Of a stretch of 64,000 bases of DNA, positions 28,201-38,315 are shown one piece after another. A model generated the notes under the pieces. The model was given only the letters and a program-made list of their open reading frames with translations, was not told where the DNA came from and made no database searches. The stretch is from Chroococcus sp. FPU101. GTDB taxonomy: Bacteria; Cyanobacteriota; Cyanobacteriia; Cyanobacteriales; Microcystaceae. A program made the translations under genes and the position numbers. Each line of letters begins with the position of its first letter. Position 1 is the first letter of the stretch. The stretch lies in the NCBI RefSeq assembly GCF_017312365.1, contig NZ_BLJI01000015.1, forward strand, positions 1 to 64,000, given 5' to 3'.

Positions 28201-28683
28201 TCAATAATTAATTTTAACGCGATCGCCTTTTTTAAGTCCTAATTCGGCTGCTCTGCCACCAGGTAATTCAATCACTTGATCAATTAAAGTTGGTGGGCCG
28301 TAAGTTGGACAAGGTTCAGCCGCACAGGGAGGAACATCGGAAAAAATCGCTTGAATTACGCCGTCTCGAAGAAAAATCATGTCTAAAGGAATTGTTACAT
28401 TTTTCATCCAAAATTGAGTATAACGGGCCTCTTTAAAAGGAAATAACATCCCACGATTGTCGGGTAAAGAAGTACGATACATTAATCCCATAGCCTGCTG
28501 TTCGGGAGTTTGTGCAACTTCTAATTCGATCACTGCTTGTCCTAAAGAAGCTTTCTTCGTGACGGGTAACATTTGTCCTAATTGTTCGGTTTGAATTTGT
28601 TGAGCGACGGGAGCGTTGATTGCTACACAGCCCATAAGGATGATGTTTAAACCAATAATTGTACTAATTTTTTTCCACGACAT
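28201..28683 (-). CDS. DUF192 family lipoprotein
   Basis: This 160-residue protein has a lipoprotein signal (MSWKKISTIIGLNIILMGC, lipid-modified Cys19). The DUF192 domain follows, with EQQAMGLMYRTSLPDNRGMLFPF, FWMKNVTIPLDMIFL and a CX4C-like PPCAAEPCPTYGPP insert. DUF192 folds as a small beta-barrel of unknown function, usually exported. The two cysteines around AAEP may form a disulfide in the periplasm. No operon partner. Confidence 0.88.
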   Translation of the reverse strand: MSWKKISTIIGLNIILMGCVAINAPVAQQIQTEQLGQMLPVTKKASLGQAVIELEVAQTPEQQAMGLMYRTSLPDNRGMLFPFKEARYTQFWMKNVTIPLDMIFLRDGVIQAIFSDVPPCAAEPCPTYGPPTLIDQVIELPGGRAAELGLKKGDRVKINY

Positions 28684-28763
28684 GGCTTTTCTTTATATTA
28701 TTATTAGATTTAATGAATTTAAGTGTTTCAAATGATATCATTAAGAACAGAGTAAGCCTAGCT

Positions 28764-29882
28764 TTACGCTAAAAAACTAATTTTCCTCATGATCCCATTT
28801 TCCAAATGAGTAAACATAATAACATAGGCAATCAGCAGAGGAATAGTAAGACCCAAAACACTAAAAAATTTAACATAACTATTGACATTAATTGGTTTGA
28901 CTAAAATAGCAAATATGACCAAATATAAAGGCTGATGAATTAAATAAATTTGATAAGAATAAATACCTAGTAATGATAATTTATCCCAACCAAAATTCAT
29001 GAATTTGAAGGCTTTTAAACGCTCTTTGACTACTGTAAAAAATAAATATACAAGTAGAAAGATTAAAGGACTTACAAAAAGATCAATTCCTAATTTATAG
29101 ATGACATTAATTCCTAAAGATGGCAAAATAAAAAATAAAGCACTTCCGAGCGATAAAGAAATAATGGATACAAAATAATCAATTTTACGAAAATCATTTT
29201 TGTAATAATATATGGCTCCCCAATATAAACCTAAACACAACTGTAGCCAGTAACTTCCAATAGAATTATTCTGTAAAAAATAAGGATATACCCAAGAAGT
29301 ATGGGGTAGAGATAAGCCAATTATTTTGACAATTGCACCACCCAAAATACCAATAAAAAGAATTATCTTTGGATTTCTGATGGCAAGTGGTAAAATAAGA
29401 GGCATAATTAAATAAGCTTGTAATAAAACTCTAAAAAACCAAAATCCAGGATTAATAACTTGAGTTTTATAATCAGCTAAACCTAATATACTAAGAATAA
29501 GATCAAGATTAAATGGCGGAAATTTTTTAAATATAAAATAAAGAAGTAAACTACAAAATCCAGCTAGAAGATAAGCTGGATAGACTCTAAACAAACGTTT
29601 AATCAGCCATGATTTAAAATCGATTGATGAAACTGACAAATTATGTTTTTGCAATTGTCGAATCATCATATAACTTGTCGTAAAACCAGCAACCACAAAA
29701 AATAGATCAACAGCCGCTAAAGCTATTCTCGCTCCTAAACGGTATAAAACAGCAATGAATTCCAATTCTTTAGGATAAAATTGAAAAAAATGAAAGATAA
29801 CAATACTGAAAATTGCTAAACCTTTCATTTGGTCGAGCCAATCTAACCTTCTTGAGGTTTGTACAAATTGCTTTTCAATCAT
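28764..29882 (-). CDS. Acyltransferase-3 family membrane protein
   Basis: This 372-residue protein has about ten hydrophobic helices. It begins RRLDWLDQMKGLAIFSIVIFHFFQF, the acyltransferase-3 (OafA/YrhL, PF01757) start with the catalytic-type histidine in IFHFF, followed by DLFFVVAGF (usual FFVISGF) and KRLFRVYPAYL. Members transfer O-acetyl or other acyl groups to sugars of cell-surface polysaccharides. The substrate is unknown. It is 68 bases after a transglutaminase-like gene on the same strand, so co-transcription is possible. Confidence 0.88.
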   Translation of the reverse strand: MIEKQFVQTSRRLDWLDQMKGLAIFSIVIFHFFQFYPKELEFIAVLYRLGARIALAAVDLFFVVAGFTTSYMMIRQLQKHNLSVSSIDFKSWLIKRLFRVYPAYLLAGFCSLLLYFIFKKFPPFNLDLILSILGLADYKTQVINPGFWFFRVLLQAYLIMPLILPLAIRNPKIILFIGILGGAIVKIIGLSLPHTSWVYPYFLQNNSIGSYWLQLCLGLYWGAIYYYKNDFRKIDYFVSIISLSLGSALFFILPSLGINVIYKLGIDLFVSPLIFLLVYLFFTVVKERLKAFKFMNFGWDKLSLLGIYSYQIYLIHQPLYLVIFAILVKPINVNSYVKFFSVLGLTIPLLIAYVIMFTHLENGIMRKISFLA

Positions 29883-29950
29883 TGAGAGAATTCAAGCTAA
29901 TTTTGCGTCCCAATTATAGCAGTAAGTTTTCAAAAAGAGTAAATTTAAGT

Positions 29951-31624
29951 TTAAAATTTTTCTGGAGGTTGTAATTCTTCTAAAATGGTAAACTTAACAT
30001 GATTAATTGCTAAATCGCCAATTGAAACTATTGTTTTTGCGATAGGAGATCCTTCATTGATTAAACGTTCAAAAGGTATTTCTTTAGCCATTTCTGCATG
30101 ATACCAAGCTAAACCCATAAAAAAGCGGGATGGATAAGGCCCACCTTCAAAAATATCATCAGGGTTTGATTCCATAGGAACCCACCCAAAACCAGGTATA
30201 TAAAACTCCATCCAAACATGATTATAATCTGGTTCTAAAGGAACTCCTTTAGTAAAGGTAAAATGAGGACATTTATAACGTCCAACAGTACGGCAAGCAA
30301 TTTTATTTAAGCGAGACAAAGCGAGTAAAATCCCTAAATACTCACCACAAGAACCAACCCCTCTTTTTAAGGCAACATCGGGTGTATCAATATGGGGTTT
30401 AATGCCATAGGAAAGACGATCATAAACATAGTTACGAATGCTGTATACTTTGCGTAGTAAATTGGTTTCAGTACCGATCGCCTCAACTGCTGCACGACGA
30501 ATAATCTCAGTATCCATTGCTAGATCATCATTATCGACTAAATAACGTTCAGCAAATTCTGTTGATAACGGGGGTAATTTTTCACAATCTCTAGGTGTAA
30601 TTTTATACTTAATTCCCCACACCTCTAAAATCGCTTTCCAACCAAAAATATAACGCTCTTGATTGGTTAATGTTTCAAATTTAAAAACAGCTATTTTTTG
30701 TCCGTCTTGAATTTCTTCAGTAAACGGTAATCCGACTGCTTCAATATACTTAATTTTTTGACGATGGGTTTCTACAGGCAAAGCAATTCGCCATTCCACA
30801 TTTTTTAAAGAGACTACATCCAGTGGTGCTAATTCTTCAACATAGGTTAATTCAATTAAAAAGCCATTTGATAAAGAAAATTTCTGCTCAGGATAATATT
30901 GAAAATAAAGGGGATGAATCAGTGTTTTCTGGCTATATAATAATTCGTGTTGAGGCTCTGCGTTTGGGTTATCCCTAATGCTTGGTTCTAAGAAAGTATA
31001 AGAGACATATAATAATTCTTTTTCGGTTTTGGGATCGTAATAAAAAGCTAATCCCGTAGGCGACTCAAACGGAGTGATCACGCTATAATTAATTTCCCCA
31101 GTTGCTCGATCTAAACAATAAACCGTTTGTTCAATGGTATCCGTAACCCATAACTCCTCACCTCTGATGGTCAAATTTTCTACACCAATTCCAGGAGCGT
31201 AAAAACGGGTGATTTCTTTTCCAGTCTCACGACTTAAAACAAAGATATAACCTCGTTTTTGGCTAGAAACATAGACAACTGATTGATAAACAGTTACACC
31301 TTCAACCGAATAAGGAAGTTTAGTAAATAACTGAGGTGTTAAATCGCCTTCAATTAAAGAGCAAAAATAAATACTGTCTCTAACCGTAAACCAGAGTGTA
31401 TTATCAATAACGGCTAAACCACTAGCACCGACAAACTCTGACCAATGATGAGAATTCAAGATCGTCGTCTGCTGGTTTAACATTTCGATTTGTAACAAAT
31501 AACCCTCCCTACCATCAATAGCTAAAAGGCGATCGCCATAAAAGGCAATTCCATCAATAGAGGAAGCTACTAAGGGACGAATCGTTTGACCAATCAACTG
31601 TTTTGGGGAAAAACTTAAAGTCAT
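29951..31624 (-). CDS. Transglutaminase-like protein with an N-terminal beta-propeller-like region
   Basis: Residues 1-200 contain repeated strand units such as SIDGIAFYGDRLLAIDGREGYLLQI, ASGLAVIDNTLWFTV and VEGVTVYQSVVYVSSQKRGYIFVL, the pattern of a six-bladed propeller. The C-terminal part is a transglutaminase/protease core with Cys426 (RGVGSCGEYLG), His469 (DYNHVWMEFY) and an acidic or Asn partner near 487-489. There is no signal peptide. Such cores may act as peptidases or amide-bond enzymes, and the propeller may bind a partner. The function is unknown. Confidence 0.78.
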   Translation of the reverse strand: MTLSFSPKQLIGQTIRPLVASSIDGIAFYGDRLLAIDGREGYLLQIEMLNQQTTILNSHHWSEFVGASGLAVIDNTLWFTVRDSIYFCSLIEGDLTPQLFTKLPYSVEGVTVYQSVVYVSSQKRGYIFVLSRETGKEITRFYAPGIGVENLTIRGEELWVTDTIEQTVYCLDRATGEINYSVITPFESPTGLAFYYDPKTEKELLYVSYTFLEPSIRDNPNAEPQHELLYSQKTLIHPLYFQYYPEQKFSLSNGFLIELTYVEELAPLDVVSLKNVEWRIALPVETHRQKIKYIEAVGLPFTEEIQDGQKIAVFKFETLTNQERYIFGWKAILEVWGIKYKITPRDCEKLPPLSTEFAERYLVDNDDLAMDTEIIRRAAVEAIGTETNLLRKVYSIRNYVYDRLSYGIKPHIDTPDVALKRGVGSCGEYLGILLALSRLNKIACRTVGRYKCPHFTFTKGVPLEPDYNHVWMEFYIPGFGWVPMESNPDDIFEGGPYPSRFFMGLAWYHAEMAKEIPFERLINEGSPIAKTIVSIGDLAINHVKFTILEELQPPEKF

Positions 31625-32070
31625 GCTTATTTAAGCGCAAAATGGTCTGTATTTACTAACAATAGCAAAATTCATCACGATGGTGCTGCTCATCATGAAC
31701 TGAATGATTGTACAACCCATAGTCAATCTAGCTTTGCTCACGAGATTTGACAAATTCTTAGGTTATTATCATTTTATTTTTGTCTTTAATCATTTTATCT
31801 GTCTAGCGTTAGAGAGCTTTTCAGGTTTTCTGTCATTCAAGTTGCTTAAAAATCGAATGAAGCTTAATTATTAATTAAATTCATAACTAAAGAGTAGTTT
31901 TTCAAAACTCAAGATCTCTATTTAGTCTGATTTTACTCAAACTGTGTTAGCTCGAAAACTATTCTAAAAGAGTGATATTAATCTTATCTCAGTCTTTAGG
32001 TATATCAAATTATCTAAATCGTTTTTTAGGATAAAAATAACTAAATTAACTTTATTTGAGGTAAAACAGG
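31625..32070. other. Intergenic region, AT-rich, nothing recognised
   Basis: These 446 bases separate divergent genes. I see no open frame with family resemblance, no tRNA and no strong hairpin. GAGGTAAAACAGG before 32071 supplies the ribosome-binding site of the PRC-barrel gene. Two promoters should lie here. Confidence 0.4.
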
Positions 32071-32658
32071 ATGTCACTTTATAGAATAAAAGATTTTGTC
32101 AGTAATTATAATCAATCTTTTGACGGTAACGATATTATCGGCTTTTCTCTCTACGCTAATTCCGATAAAATTGGCTCAGTCGATGATATTATTGTCGATG
32201 ATCATGGACAATTTCGTTATTTAGTCATTAATACTGGTGTTTGGGTGTTTGGTAAAAAAGTCTTATTACCAATTGGTCGCGCTCGGATTGATTTTTCAGA
32301 CCATCGAGTTTATGCGGATACCTTGACTAAAGAACAGGTAGAACATTTACCTGAATACAGCGATAAAATGACTATTGATTTTGCTCACGAAGAATCTGTT
32401 AGAAAAGTTTATCGGAAGCCACAAAGAAGTGCTAACCCTGCGGCATTTGGTGTAGGATACGGCGGAATTGATACAGCACCTCCTAGTCGTACTGATGCTC
32501 CAAAAATTGATTTAAGTGCGGGCTACGCGGGCTATGATCATAGTGATTATAATTATGATCTAGATCCTGATTTATATAATCTAAATGACCAACATCATAC
32601 AAATTTAAAGCAGTATCAAGAACGCTTAAAAGCCAGCAGAATAAATAAGACCGTATAA
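32071..32658 (+). CDS. PRC-barrel domain protein
   Basis: The 195-residue protein has an N-terminal PRC-barrel (about 20-95), with IIGFSLYANSDKIGSVDDIIVDDHGQFRYLVI and KVLLPIGRARIDFSDHRVYADTLTKEQVEHLPEY. A disordered tail rich in Gly, Tyr and Asp follows (DLSAGYAGYDHSDYNYDLDPDLY). PRC-barrels bind partners in RNA processing and photosynthetic complexes; such standalone cyanobacterial proteins are often stress-linked. It is soluble and transcribed alone. Confidence 0.85.
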   Translation: MSLYRIKDFVSNYNQSFDGNDIIGFSLYANSDKIGSVDDIIVDDHGQFRYLVINTGVWVFGKKVLLPIGRARIDFSDHRVYADTLTKEQVEHLPEYSDKMTIDFAHEESVRKVYRKPQRSANPAAFGVGYGGIDTAPPSRTDAPKIDLSAGYAGYDHSDYNYDLDPDLYNLNDQHHTNLKQYQERLKASRINKTV

Positions 32659-32676
32659 GCTTAATGATAAGCTTAT

Positions 32677-32714
32677 TAAAGAGGAGAGAAATTGAAGTAT
32701 TTTCCTCCTCTTTA
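32677..32714 (+). terminator. Hairpin after the PRC-barrel gene
   Basis: TAAAGAGGAG (32677-32686) pairs perfectly with CTCCTCTTTA (32705-32714). A second small hairpin, AAGCTTA-ATGA-TAAGCTT, lies just before it. The T-run is weak, so termination is probable but not certain. Confidence 0.5.
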
Positions 32715-32912
32715 GATTTAATAAAAAGTATATTTTAGGTTAAGCGTTGTTTCAAACCTTTATTACAAAACTGATGGGAAGCTGTGCCTTAAGCGAGACT
32801 AAATACGAAAGGCAATAATAGTAAGCTTTAAAGAATTTTAATTAAATGTTTAGGTTAATGAGTCGCGAGTTATTGCTATCATTTTAGATGATAGCACTTA
32901 ATCACTTTACTA

Positions 32913-34064
32913 ATGTATTTAAAAAGCCTCGATCTTCATTCCTTTCGCAATTATTCTCACCAAAACGTACAATTTAAGGCTCAAAAAACGATTATTGTCG
33001 GCAACAATGCTCAAGGCAAATCGAATTTATTGGAAGCAGTAGAACTGTTAGCAACATTAAAAAGTCATCGTGTAAATCGAGATCGAGAATTAATATTAGA
33101 CGAGGCAGAGACGGGACAAATTTTAGCCACTTTAGAGAGAAGTTATGGCGTGTCTGAACTTGCCTTGATTTTAAGGAGTACGGGACGCAGAACTGTGATG
33201 TTAAATAAAGAGCCGTTGCGTCGCCATATTGAATTTCTAGGAGTACTTAATGCTGTTCAATTTTCTAGTTTAGATTTAGAATTAGTTCGAGGTTCACCAG
33301 AAGTTCGACGGAATTGGGTGGATACTTTATTAATTCAATTAGAGCCAATTTATGCTCATATTTTACAACAATATAATCAAGTTCTTCGACAAAGAAATGC
33401 TTTATTAAAAGAACTTCGTAAAAAAGAAATTGCTAATCAAAATGAAGACGTTATTTTAGAAGAATTTAATACTGATGTCGCTCAATTAAAATTATGGGAT
33501 CTACAGCTTGCCGAAGCCGGTTCAAGAGTGACTAGACGACGCGCTAGAGTGATTGAAAGAATTATGCCTTTCGCTCAAGCGTGGCATTCTAGTATTAGCG
33601 GAAAAACCGAAATTTTACAGCTTAAATATAAACCTAATGTGGAATGGCTCGAAGATGATGCAATTCTGGTGCAACAAGCTTTTTTAGATAAAATCGAACA
33701 ACGTCGCATCGCTGAACAACAATTAGGAACAACGGTTATCGGCCCCCATCGAGATGAAATTGAATTTACAATTAATCAGACTCCAGCTAAATCTTATGGA
33801 TCACAGGGACAACAACGAACCTTAGTTCTTGCTCTAAAACTAGCCGAATTAAAATTAATAGAAGAAATTATTGGCGAACCCCCTTTATTATTGCTAGACG
33901 ATGTTTTAGCTGAATTAGATGCTAATCGACAAAATCAATTATTAGAAGCGATCCAAGATCGTTTTCAAACTTTGATTACAACAACTCATCTTAATTCATT
34001 TGATGCCCAATGGCTGAAATCATCGCAAATTTTATCGATTGAGCAAGGACAGATTTATGAGTAA
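32913..34064 (+). CDS. recF: DNA replication/repair protein RecF
   Basis: This 383-residue SMC-like ATPase has Walker A VGNNAQGKSNLLEA (about residue 31), the signature SYGSQGQQRTLVLALKLAE and Walker B PLLLLDDVLAELD. The start MYLKSLDLHSFRNY is the classic RecF beginning. It helps load RecA on gapped DNA with RecO and RecR. It is not next to dnaA, dnaN or gyrB, the usual case in cyanobacteria. It is convergent with the ABC exporter gene, 21 bases apart. Confidence 0.96.
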   Translation: MYLKSLDLHSFRNYSHQNVQFKAQKTIIVGNNAQGKSNLLEAVELLATLKSHRVNRDRELILDEAETGQILATLERSYGVSELALILRSTGRRTVMLNKEPLRRHIEFLGVLNAVQFSSLDLELVRGSPEVRRNWVDTLLIQLEPIYAHILQQYNQVLRQRNALLKELRKKEIANQNEDVILEEFNTDVAQLKLWDLQLAEAGSRVTRRRARVIERIMPFAQAWHSSISGKTEILQLKYKPNVEWLEDDAILVQQAFLDKIEQRRIAEQQLGTTVIGPHRDEIEFTINQTPAKSYGSQGQQRTLVLALKLAELKLIEEIIGEPPLLLLDDVLAELDANRQNQLLEAIQDRFQTLITTTHLNSFDAQWLKSSQILSIEQGQIYE

Positions 34065-34085
34065 ATCATTAGAAGTGTCTTTATT

Positions 34086-36125
34086 TCAAGAAACTTTGAC
34101 AAGATCATTTTTTTGATCAAGACGTTCAATAACACTGAGTAATTGCATAGCCGAAGCGCAAGACTCTTCAATTAATTCATGTTGTTCTTCTGGAGAGTCT
34201 ATTAAACCGTCAGCAACCAGACGCAAAGAACCTAACAACGTATTTAAGCTATTACGAGCTTCATAAGATAAATAAGCTTGGGATTGAAGTTCTTTTTTAT
34301 TTTCAGTTGTGGCATGACCATTTTGTGAGGCGGCTTTGTTAGAAAACTGCATTGAGTATAAATTGGCATAATATCCACCCTTATTTAACAATTCTTCATG
34401 ATTGCCGATTTCTACGACTTTGCCTTTATCTAAAACGACAATAGAGTAAGCTTTTTGAACAGTTGATAAGCGGTGAGCAATCACTAATGTAGTTCGTTCT
34501 TGACAGAGTTCATCGAGTGCTTGTTGTACCAGTCGTTCTGAAACCGTATCTAGTGCGCTAGTTGCTTCATCTAGGATCAAGATTTCGGGGTTTCTTAATA
34601 AAGCTCGTGCGATCGCAATCCGTTGTCGTTGTCCCCCTGAGAGTCTGACACCTCGATCACCGAGTTCTGTATCTAAACCTTCTGGTAGATTAATGATAAA
34701 TTCATAAGCATTTGCTCGTTTAGCCGCTTCGATAACTTCTGCATCAGTTGTTGAAGCTAAACCGTAAGCAATATTATAACGAACAGAAGCGTTAAATAAA
34801 AAGGTTTCCTGACTGACAACTCCTATTCTTTCTCTAATCGTTTTGTAATCATAATTTCTCAAGTCTTGCTCATCAAACAAAATTGCTCCACCAGTGGGAT
34901 CATAAAATCGCGGCACCAAATCAGCGATCGTCGATTTTCCTGCACCTGATGCACCCACTAAAGCAATCATTTTACCTTTAGGTATCCATAAATCAATCCC
35001 TTTGAGAACCAATTCATCATGACCAGGATAGGAAAACTTTAAATTTTCTAAGCGAATGCCTTCTTTTAAACCCGAAAATGGAATTTCACCATTCTTCATG
35101 ACAGGTTTGTTATCTGTTCTAATAAAATCCTGTACAATTTCAACGGATGGCCTACTGTTAGAAAGTTGACTACGGGTGCTATTAATTTGACTGACGAATG
35201 GCAACATTCTAAAAAGTAGAAATAAATAAGTTAACAAAATTGCCGATAACGCCTGAACTTGAGATGAAAAAATATAACGTCCTGCTATAACAATCAAGAC
35301 AACAATGATAATTCCGCCAATTTCATTAAGAGGGCTAATAATCGCTTGATTCATTAAAGTATCAAAGCCAGCTTTCTCTCTTTTAATGATGTATTTTTTC
35401 ATTGCTATATATTCATAGTCTTCATTCCCTACTGATTTAATCAATCTGATACCCGTCAAAATTTCTAAAGATTTATTGGTTAATTCTTTAGCAACGATGG
35501 ATACACGTTGACCGAATATTTTAGATCTTTTGATGAACCATTGATTGAGAATTGCTAATAATAGTAATAATCCACTTGCTATTAAGGTCAACTGCCATGA
35601 CAAAGACAGCAACATAAATAAAAATATAAAGATTGTTATAATATTCTGGATTAGGATTAGACTAGATCTGATCGAATTATTGACTCTAAATACTTCTGAA
35701 GCAAATCGATTAAATATATCGCCTAATTTAGTTTTTGCATAATAGTCTATATCAACTTTTAAAAGCATTCGCAAAGCTTCTAATTGTAATTCTCTGGTTG
35801 AAACCCGACTTAAATAACCACTGGTTAAAGCACTTAAATAATTGGTAACATGACGCAACAGAATTAATGTAAAAACGAGGCCAAACATCGCAACTATTCG
35901 TGAACTCTCTGGCCAACTATCAAAAGCGGACATAGCCTTGCGTAAAATTGGCGGCCCACTATTTAAAGCTGGAATAGACTGCCCTAAAAAAGCTAATAAT
36001 AAAGGTACTAATAAAAGAGTACCCACTCCATTAAAAATAGCACTTAAAAATCCCAAAAATACGGAAAGAATTGATAAATATGGTTGTTTGAGAATAGACT
36101 TGATAACGAGTTGATTAGAAGACAT
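34086..36125 (-). CDS. ABC exporter with a histidine-kinase-like C-terminal helix pair
   Basis: This 679-residue half-transporter has six membrane helices (about 15-320). Its ATPase domain has Walker A VGASGAGKST, signature LSGGQRQRIAIARALL, Walker B ILILDEATSALD and H-loop IAHRLST. It resembles MsbA and HepA-type polysaccharide or lipid exporters. After the ATPase comes a Gln/Asn-rich linker and about 60 residues, AYLSYEARNSLNTLLGSLRL and VADGLIDSPEEQHELIEESC. These look like the HisKA dimerisation helices of a kinase (usual S-H-E-x-R-x-x-L-N) with the histidine replaced by Tyr. The next gene upstream, 41 bases away, is a glycosyltransferase, so export of a surface glycan is likely. Confidence 0.85.
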   Translation of the reverse strand: MSSNQLVIKSILKQPYLSILSVFLGFLSAIFNGVGTLLLVPLLLAFLGQSIPALNSGPPILRKAMSAFDSWPESSRIVAMFGLVFTLILLRHVTNYLSALTSGYLSRVSTRELQLEALRMLLKVDIDYYAKTKLGDIFNRFASEVFRVNNSIRSSLILIQNIITIFIFLFMLLSLSWQLTLIASGLLLLLAILNQWFIKRSKIFGQRVSIVAKELTNKSLEILTGIRLIKSVGNEDYEYIAMKKYIIKREKAGFDTLMNQAIISPLNEIGGIIIVVLIVIAGRYIFSSQVQALSAILLTYLFLLFRMLPFVSQINSTRSQLSNSRPSVEIVQDFIRTDNKPVMKNGEIPFSGLKEGIRLENLKFSYPGHDELVLKGIDLWIPKGKMIALVGASGAGKSTIADLVPRFYDPTGGAILFDEQDLRNYDYKTIRERIGVVSQETFLFNASVRYNIAYGLASTTDAEVIEAAKRANAYEFIINLPEGLDTELGDRGVRLSGGQRQRIAIARALLRNPEILILDEATSALDTVSERLVQQALDELCQERTTLVIAHRLSTVQKAYSIVVLDKGKVVEIGNHEELLNKGGYYANLYSMQFSNKAASQNGHATTENKKELQSQAYLSYEARNSLNTLLGSLRLVADGLIDSPEEQHELIEESCASAMQLLSVIERLDQKNDLVKVS

Positions 36126-36166
36126 ATTTAAGGCTCTTTGAACAAATAATAAAAGTTATAAATAAA

Positions 36167-37375
36167 TTAAACAAGGGATTGAATCACTTGAGATAAACTT
36201 GTAGCCATTGTTTCTAAACTGTAAAACTGTATACAACGTTGTCTAGCTTGTAAACCTAAGAATTGAGCTTCATCGAAATGAGTAAAAATCCATTGAATTT
36301 GAGTTGCTAATTGTTCTGGTGAATTAGGTTCCACCAAATAACCTGTATCATCTAAAATTTCTGGAATGTCTCCAACTTTAGTCGCTAAAATGGGTTTAGC
36401 CATCGCCATTCCATCTGTTAATTTTAAAGGAAATTGAGCTAAAGAAGCAGGTGTATCCATTTGAGGAACAACAATAACATGAGCAGCCGAGACAATTTCA
36501 GGCATCAATTCAACGGGAGTTTTAGGTAATTTAATAATCCAGCGTCCCCATTGTTTGAGCAGTTGTTGGTCATAATCATCATAAGGACTACCACCGACTA
36601 TGACTAACTTTAAATCAGGTTGATTGAGTATATCTAAAGCAGTTAAAACGCTTTCTAAACCTTTGTTAGCACGTGGCGCACCTGGAAACATTAATACTTT
36701 ATATTCACTTAGTCCATATTTAGTTCTAGTTTCTTCGGGATTATATTTTTGAGGATCAAATAAAGAAATATCTTTCCCATTCGGAATGTAAACACCTCCA
36801 AAACGCTTACCAATAAAATTAGTATGACGTGTCACCAAATCGGCATAGGTTAATAAACTTTCCATCCATTTTAAATACAAAGGATGATCGGGGTGTTTTA
36901 AAAAACCCTTGGGCTTAAAGACATCTCGGTAAAGTTGTTTTAAACTCATTTGATATTTCCATTTGTCGCCACCATACCAACTCATTTCCCAGTCATCGAT
37001 ATCCACAATTAAAGGACGATGACTTGCTATTTTTTTGAGTAAAGCGAGTCCAAAACTGGTCGGTTTAAGTTTAACTGCATACAACAGATCTCCATCAATT
37101 TGAGATAGAAGTTGTCTAGCAATTGGGAGAAATTTAGGTAAACCAACATAATAAGGACAGGGTAACGAAACAATCGAATAATTCTCAATTTTTACTGGTG
37201 GTGCGTCATTTTCATAAGCTAGACCAAACAATTTAACGTGATGACCCAGTTTTTCTAAAGCCTGTGTCAAGAGAAAGGGACGAATTGCCCCACCCCAACG
37301 ACCCGCACCCGAACTCGATAGATCGCTGACAATAATCGATATGTTTAAGGGCTTTTGTTTGCTGTCTAATGCCAA
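36167..37375 (-). CDS. GT4-type glycosyltransferase
   Basis: This 402-residue GT-B enzyme has an N-terminal domain with GAGRWGGAIRPFLLTQALEKLGH. The C-terminal domain has VLMFPGAPRANKGLESVL and the donor loop DGMAMAKPILATKVGDIPEIL, where the catalytic glutamate lies in the usual EX7E region (partly altered here: LTDGMAM). No signal peptide is seen. It probably adds a sugar to a surface polysaccharide or glycolipid; donor and acceptor are unknown. It starts the two-gene unit with the ABC exporter. Confidence 0.85.
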   Translation of the reverse strand: MALDSKQKPLNISIIVSDLSSSGAGRWGGAIRPFLLTQALEKLGHHVKLFGLAYENDAPPVKIENYSIVSLPCPYYVGLPKFLPIARQLLSQIDGDLLYAVKLKPTSFGLALLKKIASHRPLIVDIDDWEMSWYGGDKWKYQMSLKQLYRDVFKPKGFLKHPDHPLYLKWMESLLTYADLVTRHTNFIGKRFGGVYIPNGKDISLFDPQKYNPEETRTKYGLSEYKVLMFPGAPRANKGLESVLTALDILNQPDLKLVIVGGSPYDDYDQQLLKQWGRWIIKLPKTPVELMPEIVSAAHVIVVPQMDTPASLAQFPLKLTDGMAMAKPILATKVGDIPEILDDTGYLVEPNSPEQLATQIQWIFTHFDEAQFLGLQARQRCIQFYSLETMATSLSQVIQSLV

Positions 37376-37456
37376 GGTTTCACCACATCCATTAGTTTTT
37401 TACAGTTTAATATGAAGTTAGGTTAAGTTGTAATTGTTTGAGTTTAAATCAAAAAC

Positions 37457-38230
37457 ATGGAAATCACAAGACTGGCAGCTTTATCCGATAACTATATCTT
37501 TGTGTTATCCGATCAAAAGCAGAAAATTGCCGCCGTCGTCGATCCAGCATCAAGTCAACCCGTTTTAGAGCTACTCCACCGCCAAAAATTACAGCTAGTC
37601 GCTATTTTTAATACCCACCATCATCGAGATCATGTTGGCGGAAATCAAGATCTAATTGAACAGTTTCCCCAAGTTTGTGTTTATGGAGGATCTGAAGATC
37701 AAGGGAGAATTCCAGGGCAACAGGTTTTTTTAAAAGATGGCGATCGCGTTACTTTTGCTGATCGCTTTGCTGAGGTTCTTTTTGTCCCAGGACATACTCG
37801 CGCCCATATTGCCTATTATTTTCCGCCTCAAAACGATAGCGGTAGTGGTGAATTATTCTGTGGTGATACTATCTTTTCTGGAGGGTGTGGACGCTTATTT
37901 GAAGGAACACCCGCTCAAATGGTCGCCTCTTTGACAAAATTGCGATCGCTTCCTGACCAAACTAGGGTTTGGTGCGCTCATGAATACACCTTAAAAAATC
38001 TACAATTTGCCTTAACCGTTGATCCCAATAACGCAGACTTACACAAGCGTTATCAGTTCGTTAAAACAGCCCGCCATAACGCTCAAGCAACGATCCCCAC
38101 TTGGTTAGGAGTTGAAAAACAAACCAATCCTTTTTTACGTTGGGACAGTTCTCCACTACAGTCAGCCATGCAAACAACAGATCCCATTCAGACTTTCGCC
38201 CGTTTGCGCGGTCAAAAAGAGCAATTTTAA
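37457..38230 (+). CDS. gloB: Hydroxyacylglutathione hydrolase (glyoxalase II)
   Basis: This 257-residue metallo-beta-lactamase-fold enzyme has the metal motif [10 protein letters not shown], histidine in [13 protein letters not shown], aspartate in [18 protein letters not shown] and histidine in [14 protein letters not shown]. The C-terminal glutathione-binding domain contains NPFLRW. It hydrolyses S-lactoylglutathione to lactate and glutathione in the cytosol. All ligands are intact and the length is normal. Confidence 0.95.
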   Translation: MEITRLAALSDNYIFVLSDQKQKIAAVVDPASSQPVLELLHRQKLQLVAIFNTHHHRDHVGGNQDLIEQFPQVCVYGGSEDQGRIPGQQVFLKDGDRVTFADRFAEVLFVPGHTRAHIAYYFPPQNDSGSGELFCGDTIFSGGCGRLFEGTPAQMVASLTKLRSLPDQTRVWCAHEYTLKNLQFALTVDPNNADLHKRYQFVKTARHNAQATIPTWLGVEKQTNPFLRWDSSPLQSAMQTTDPIQTFARLRGQKEQF

Positions 38231-38315
38231 TAGTTTTTCTTGGGCAAAAAAGTGTATGATGTTAGTTTTGGGAGTATTTTCACAAGACTAAACAACAACC
38301 TTACTGGAGAGATTA

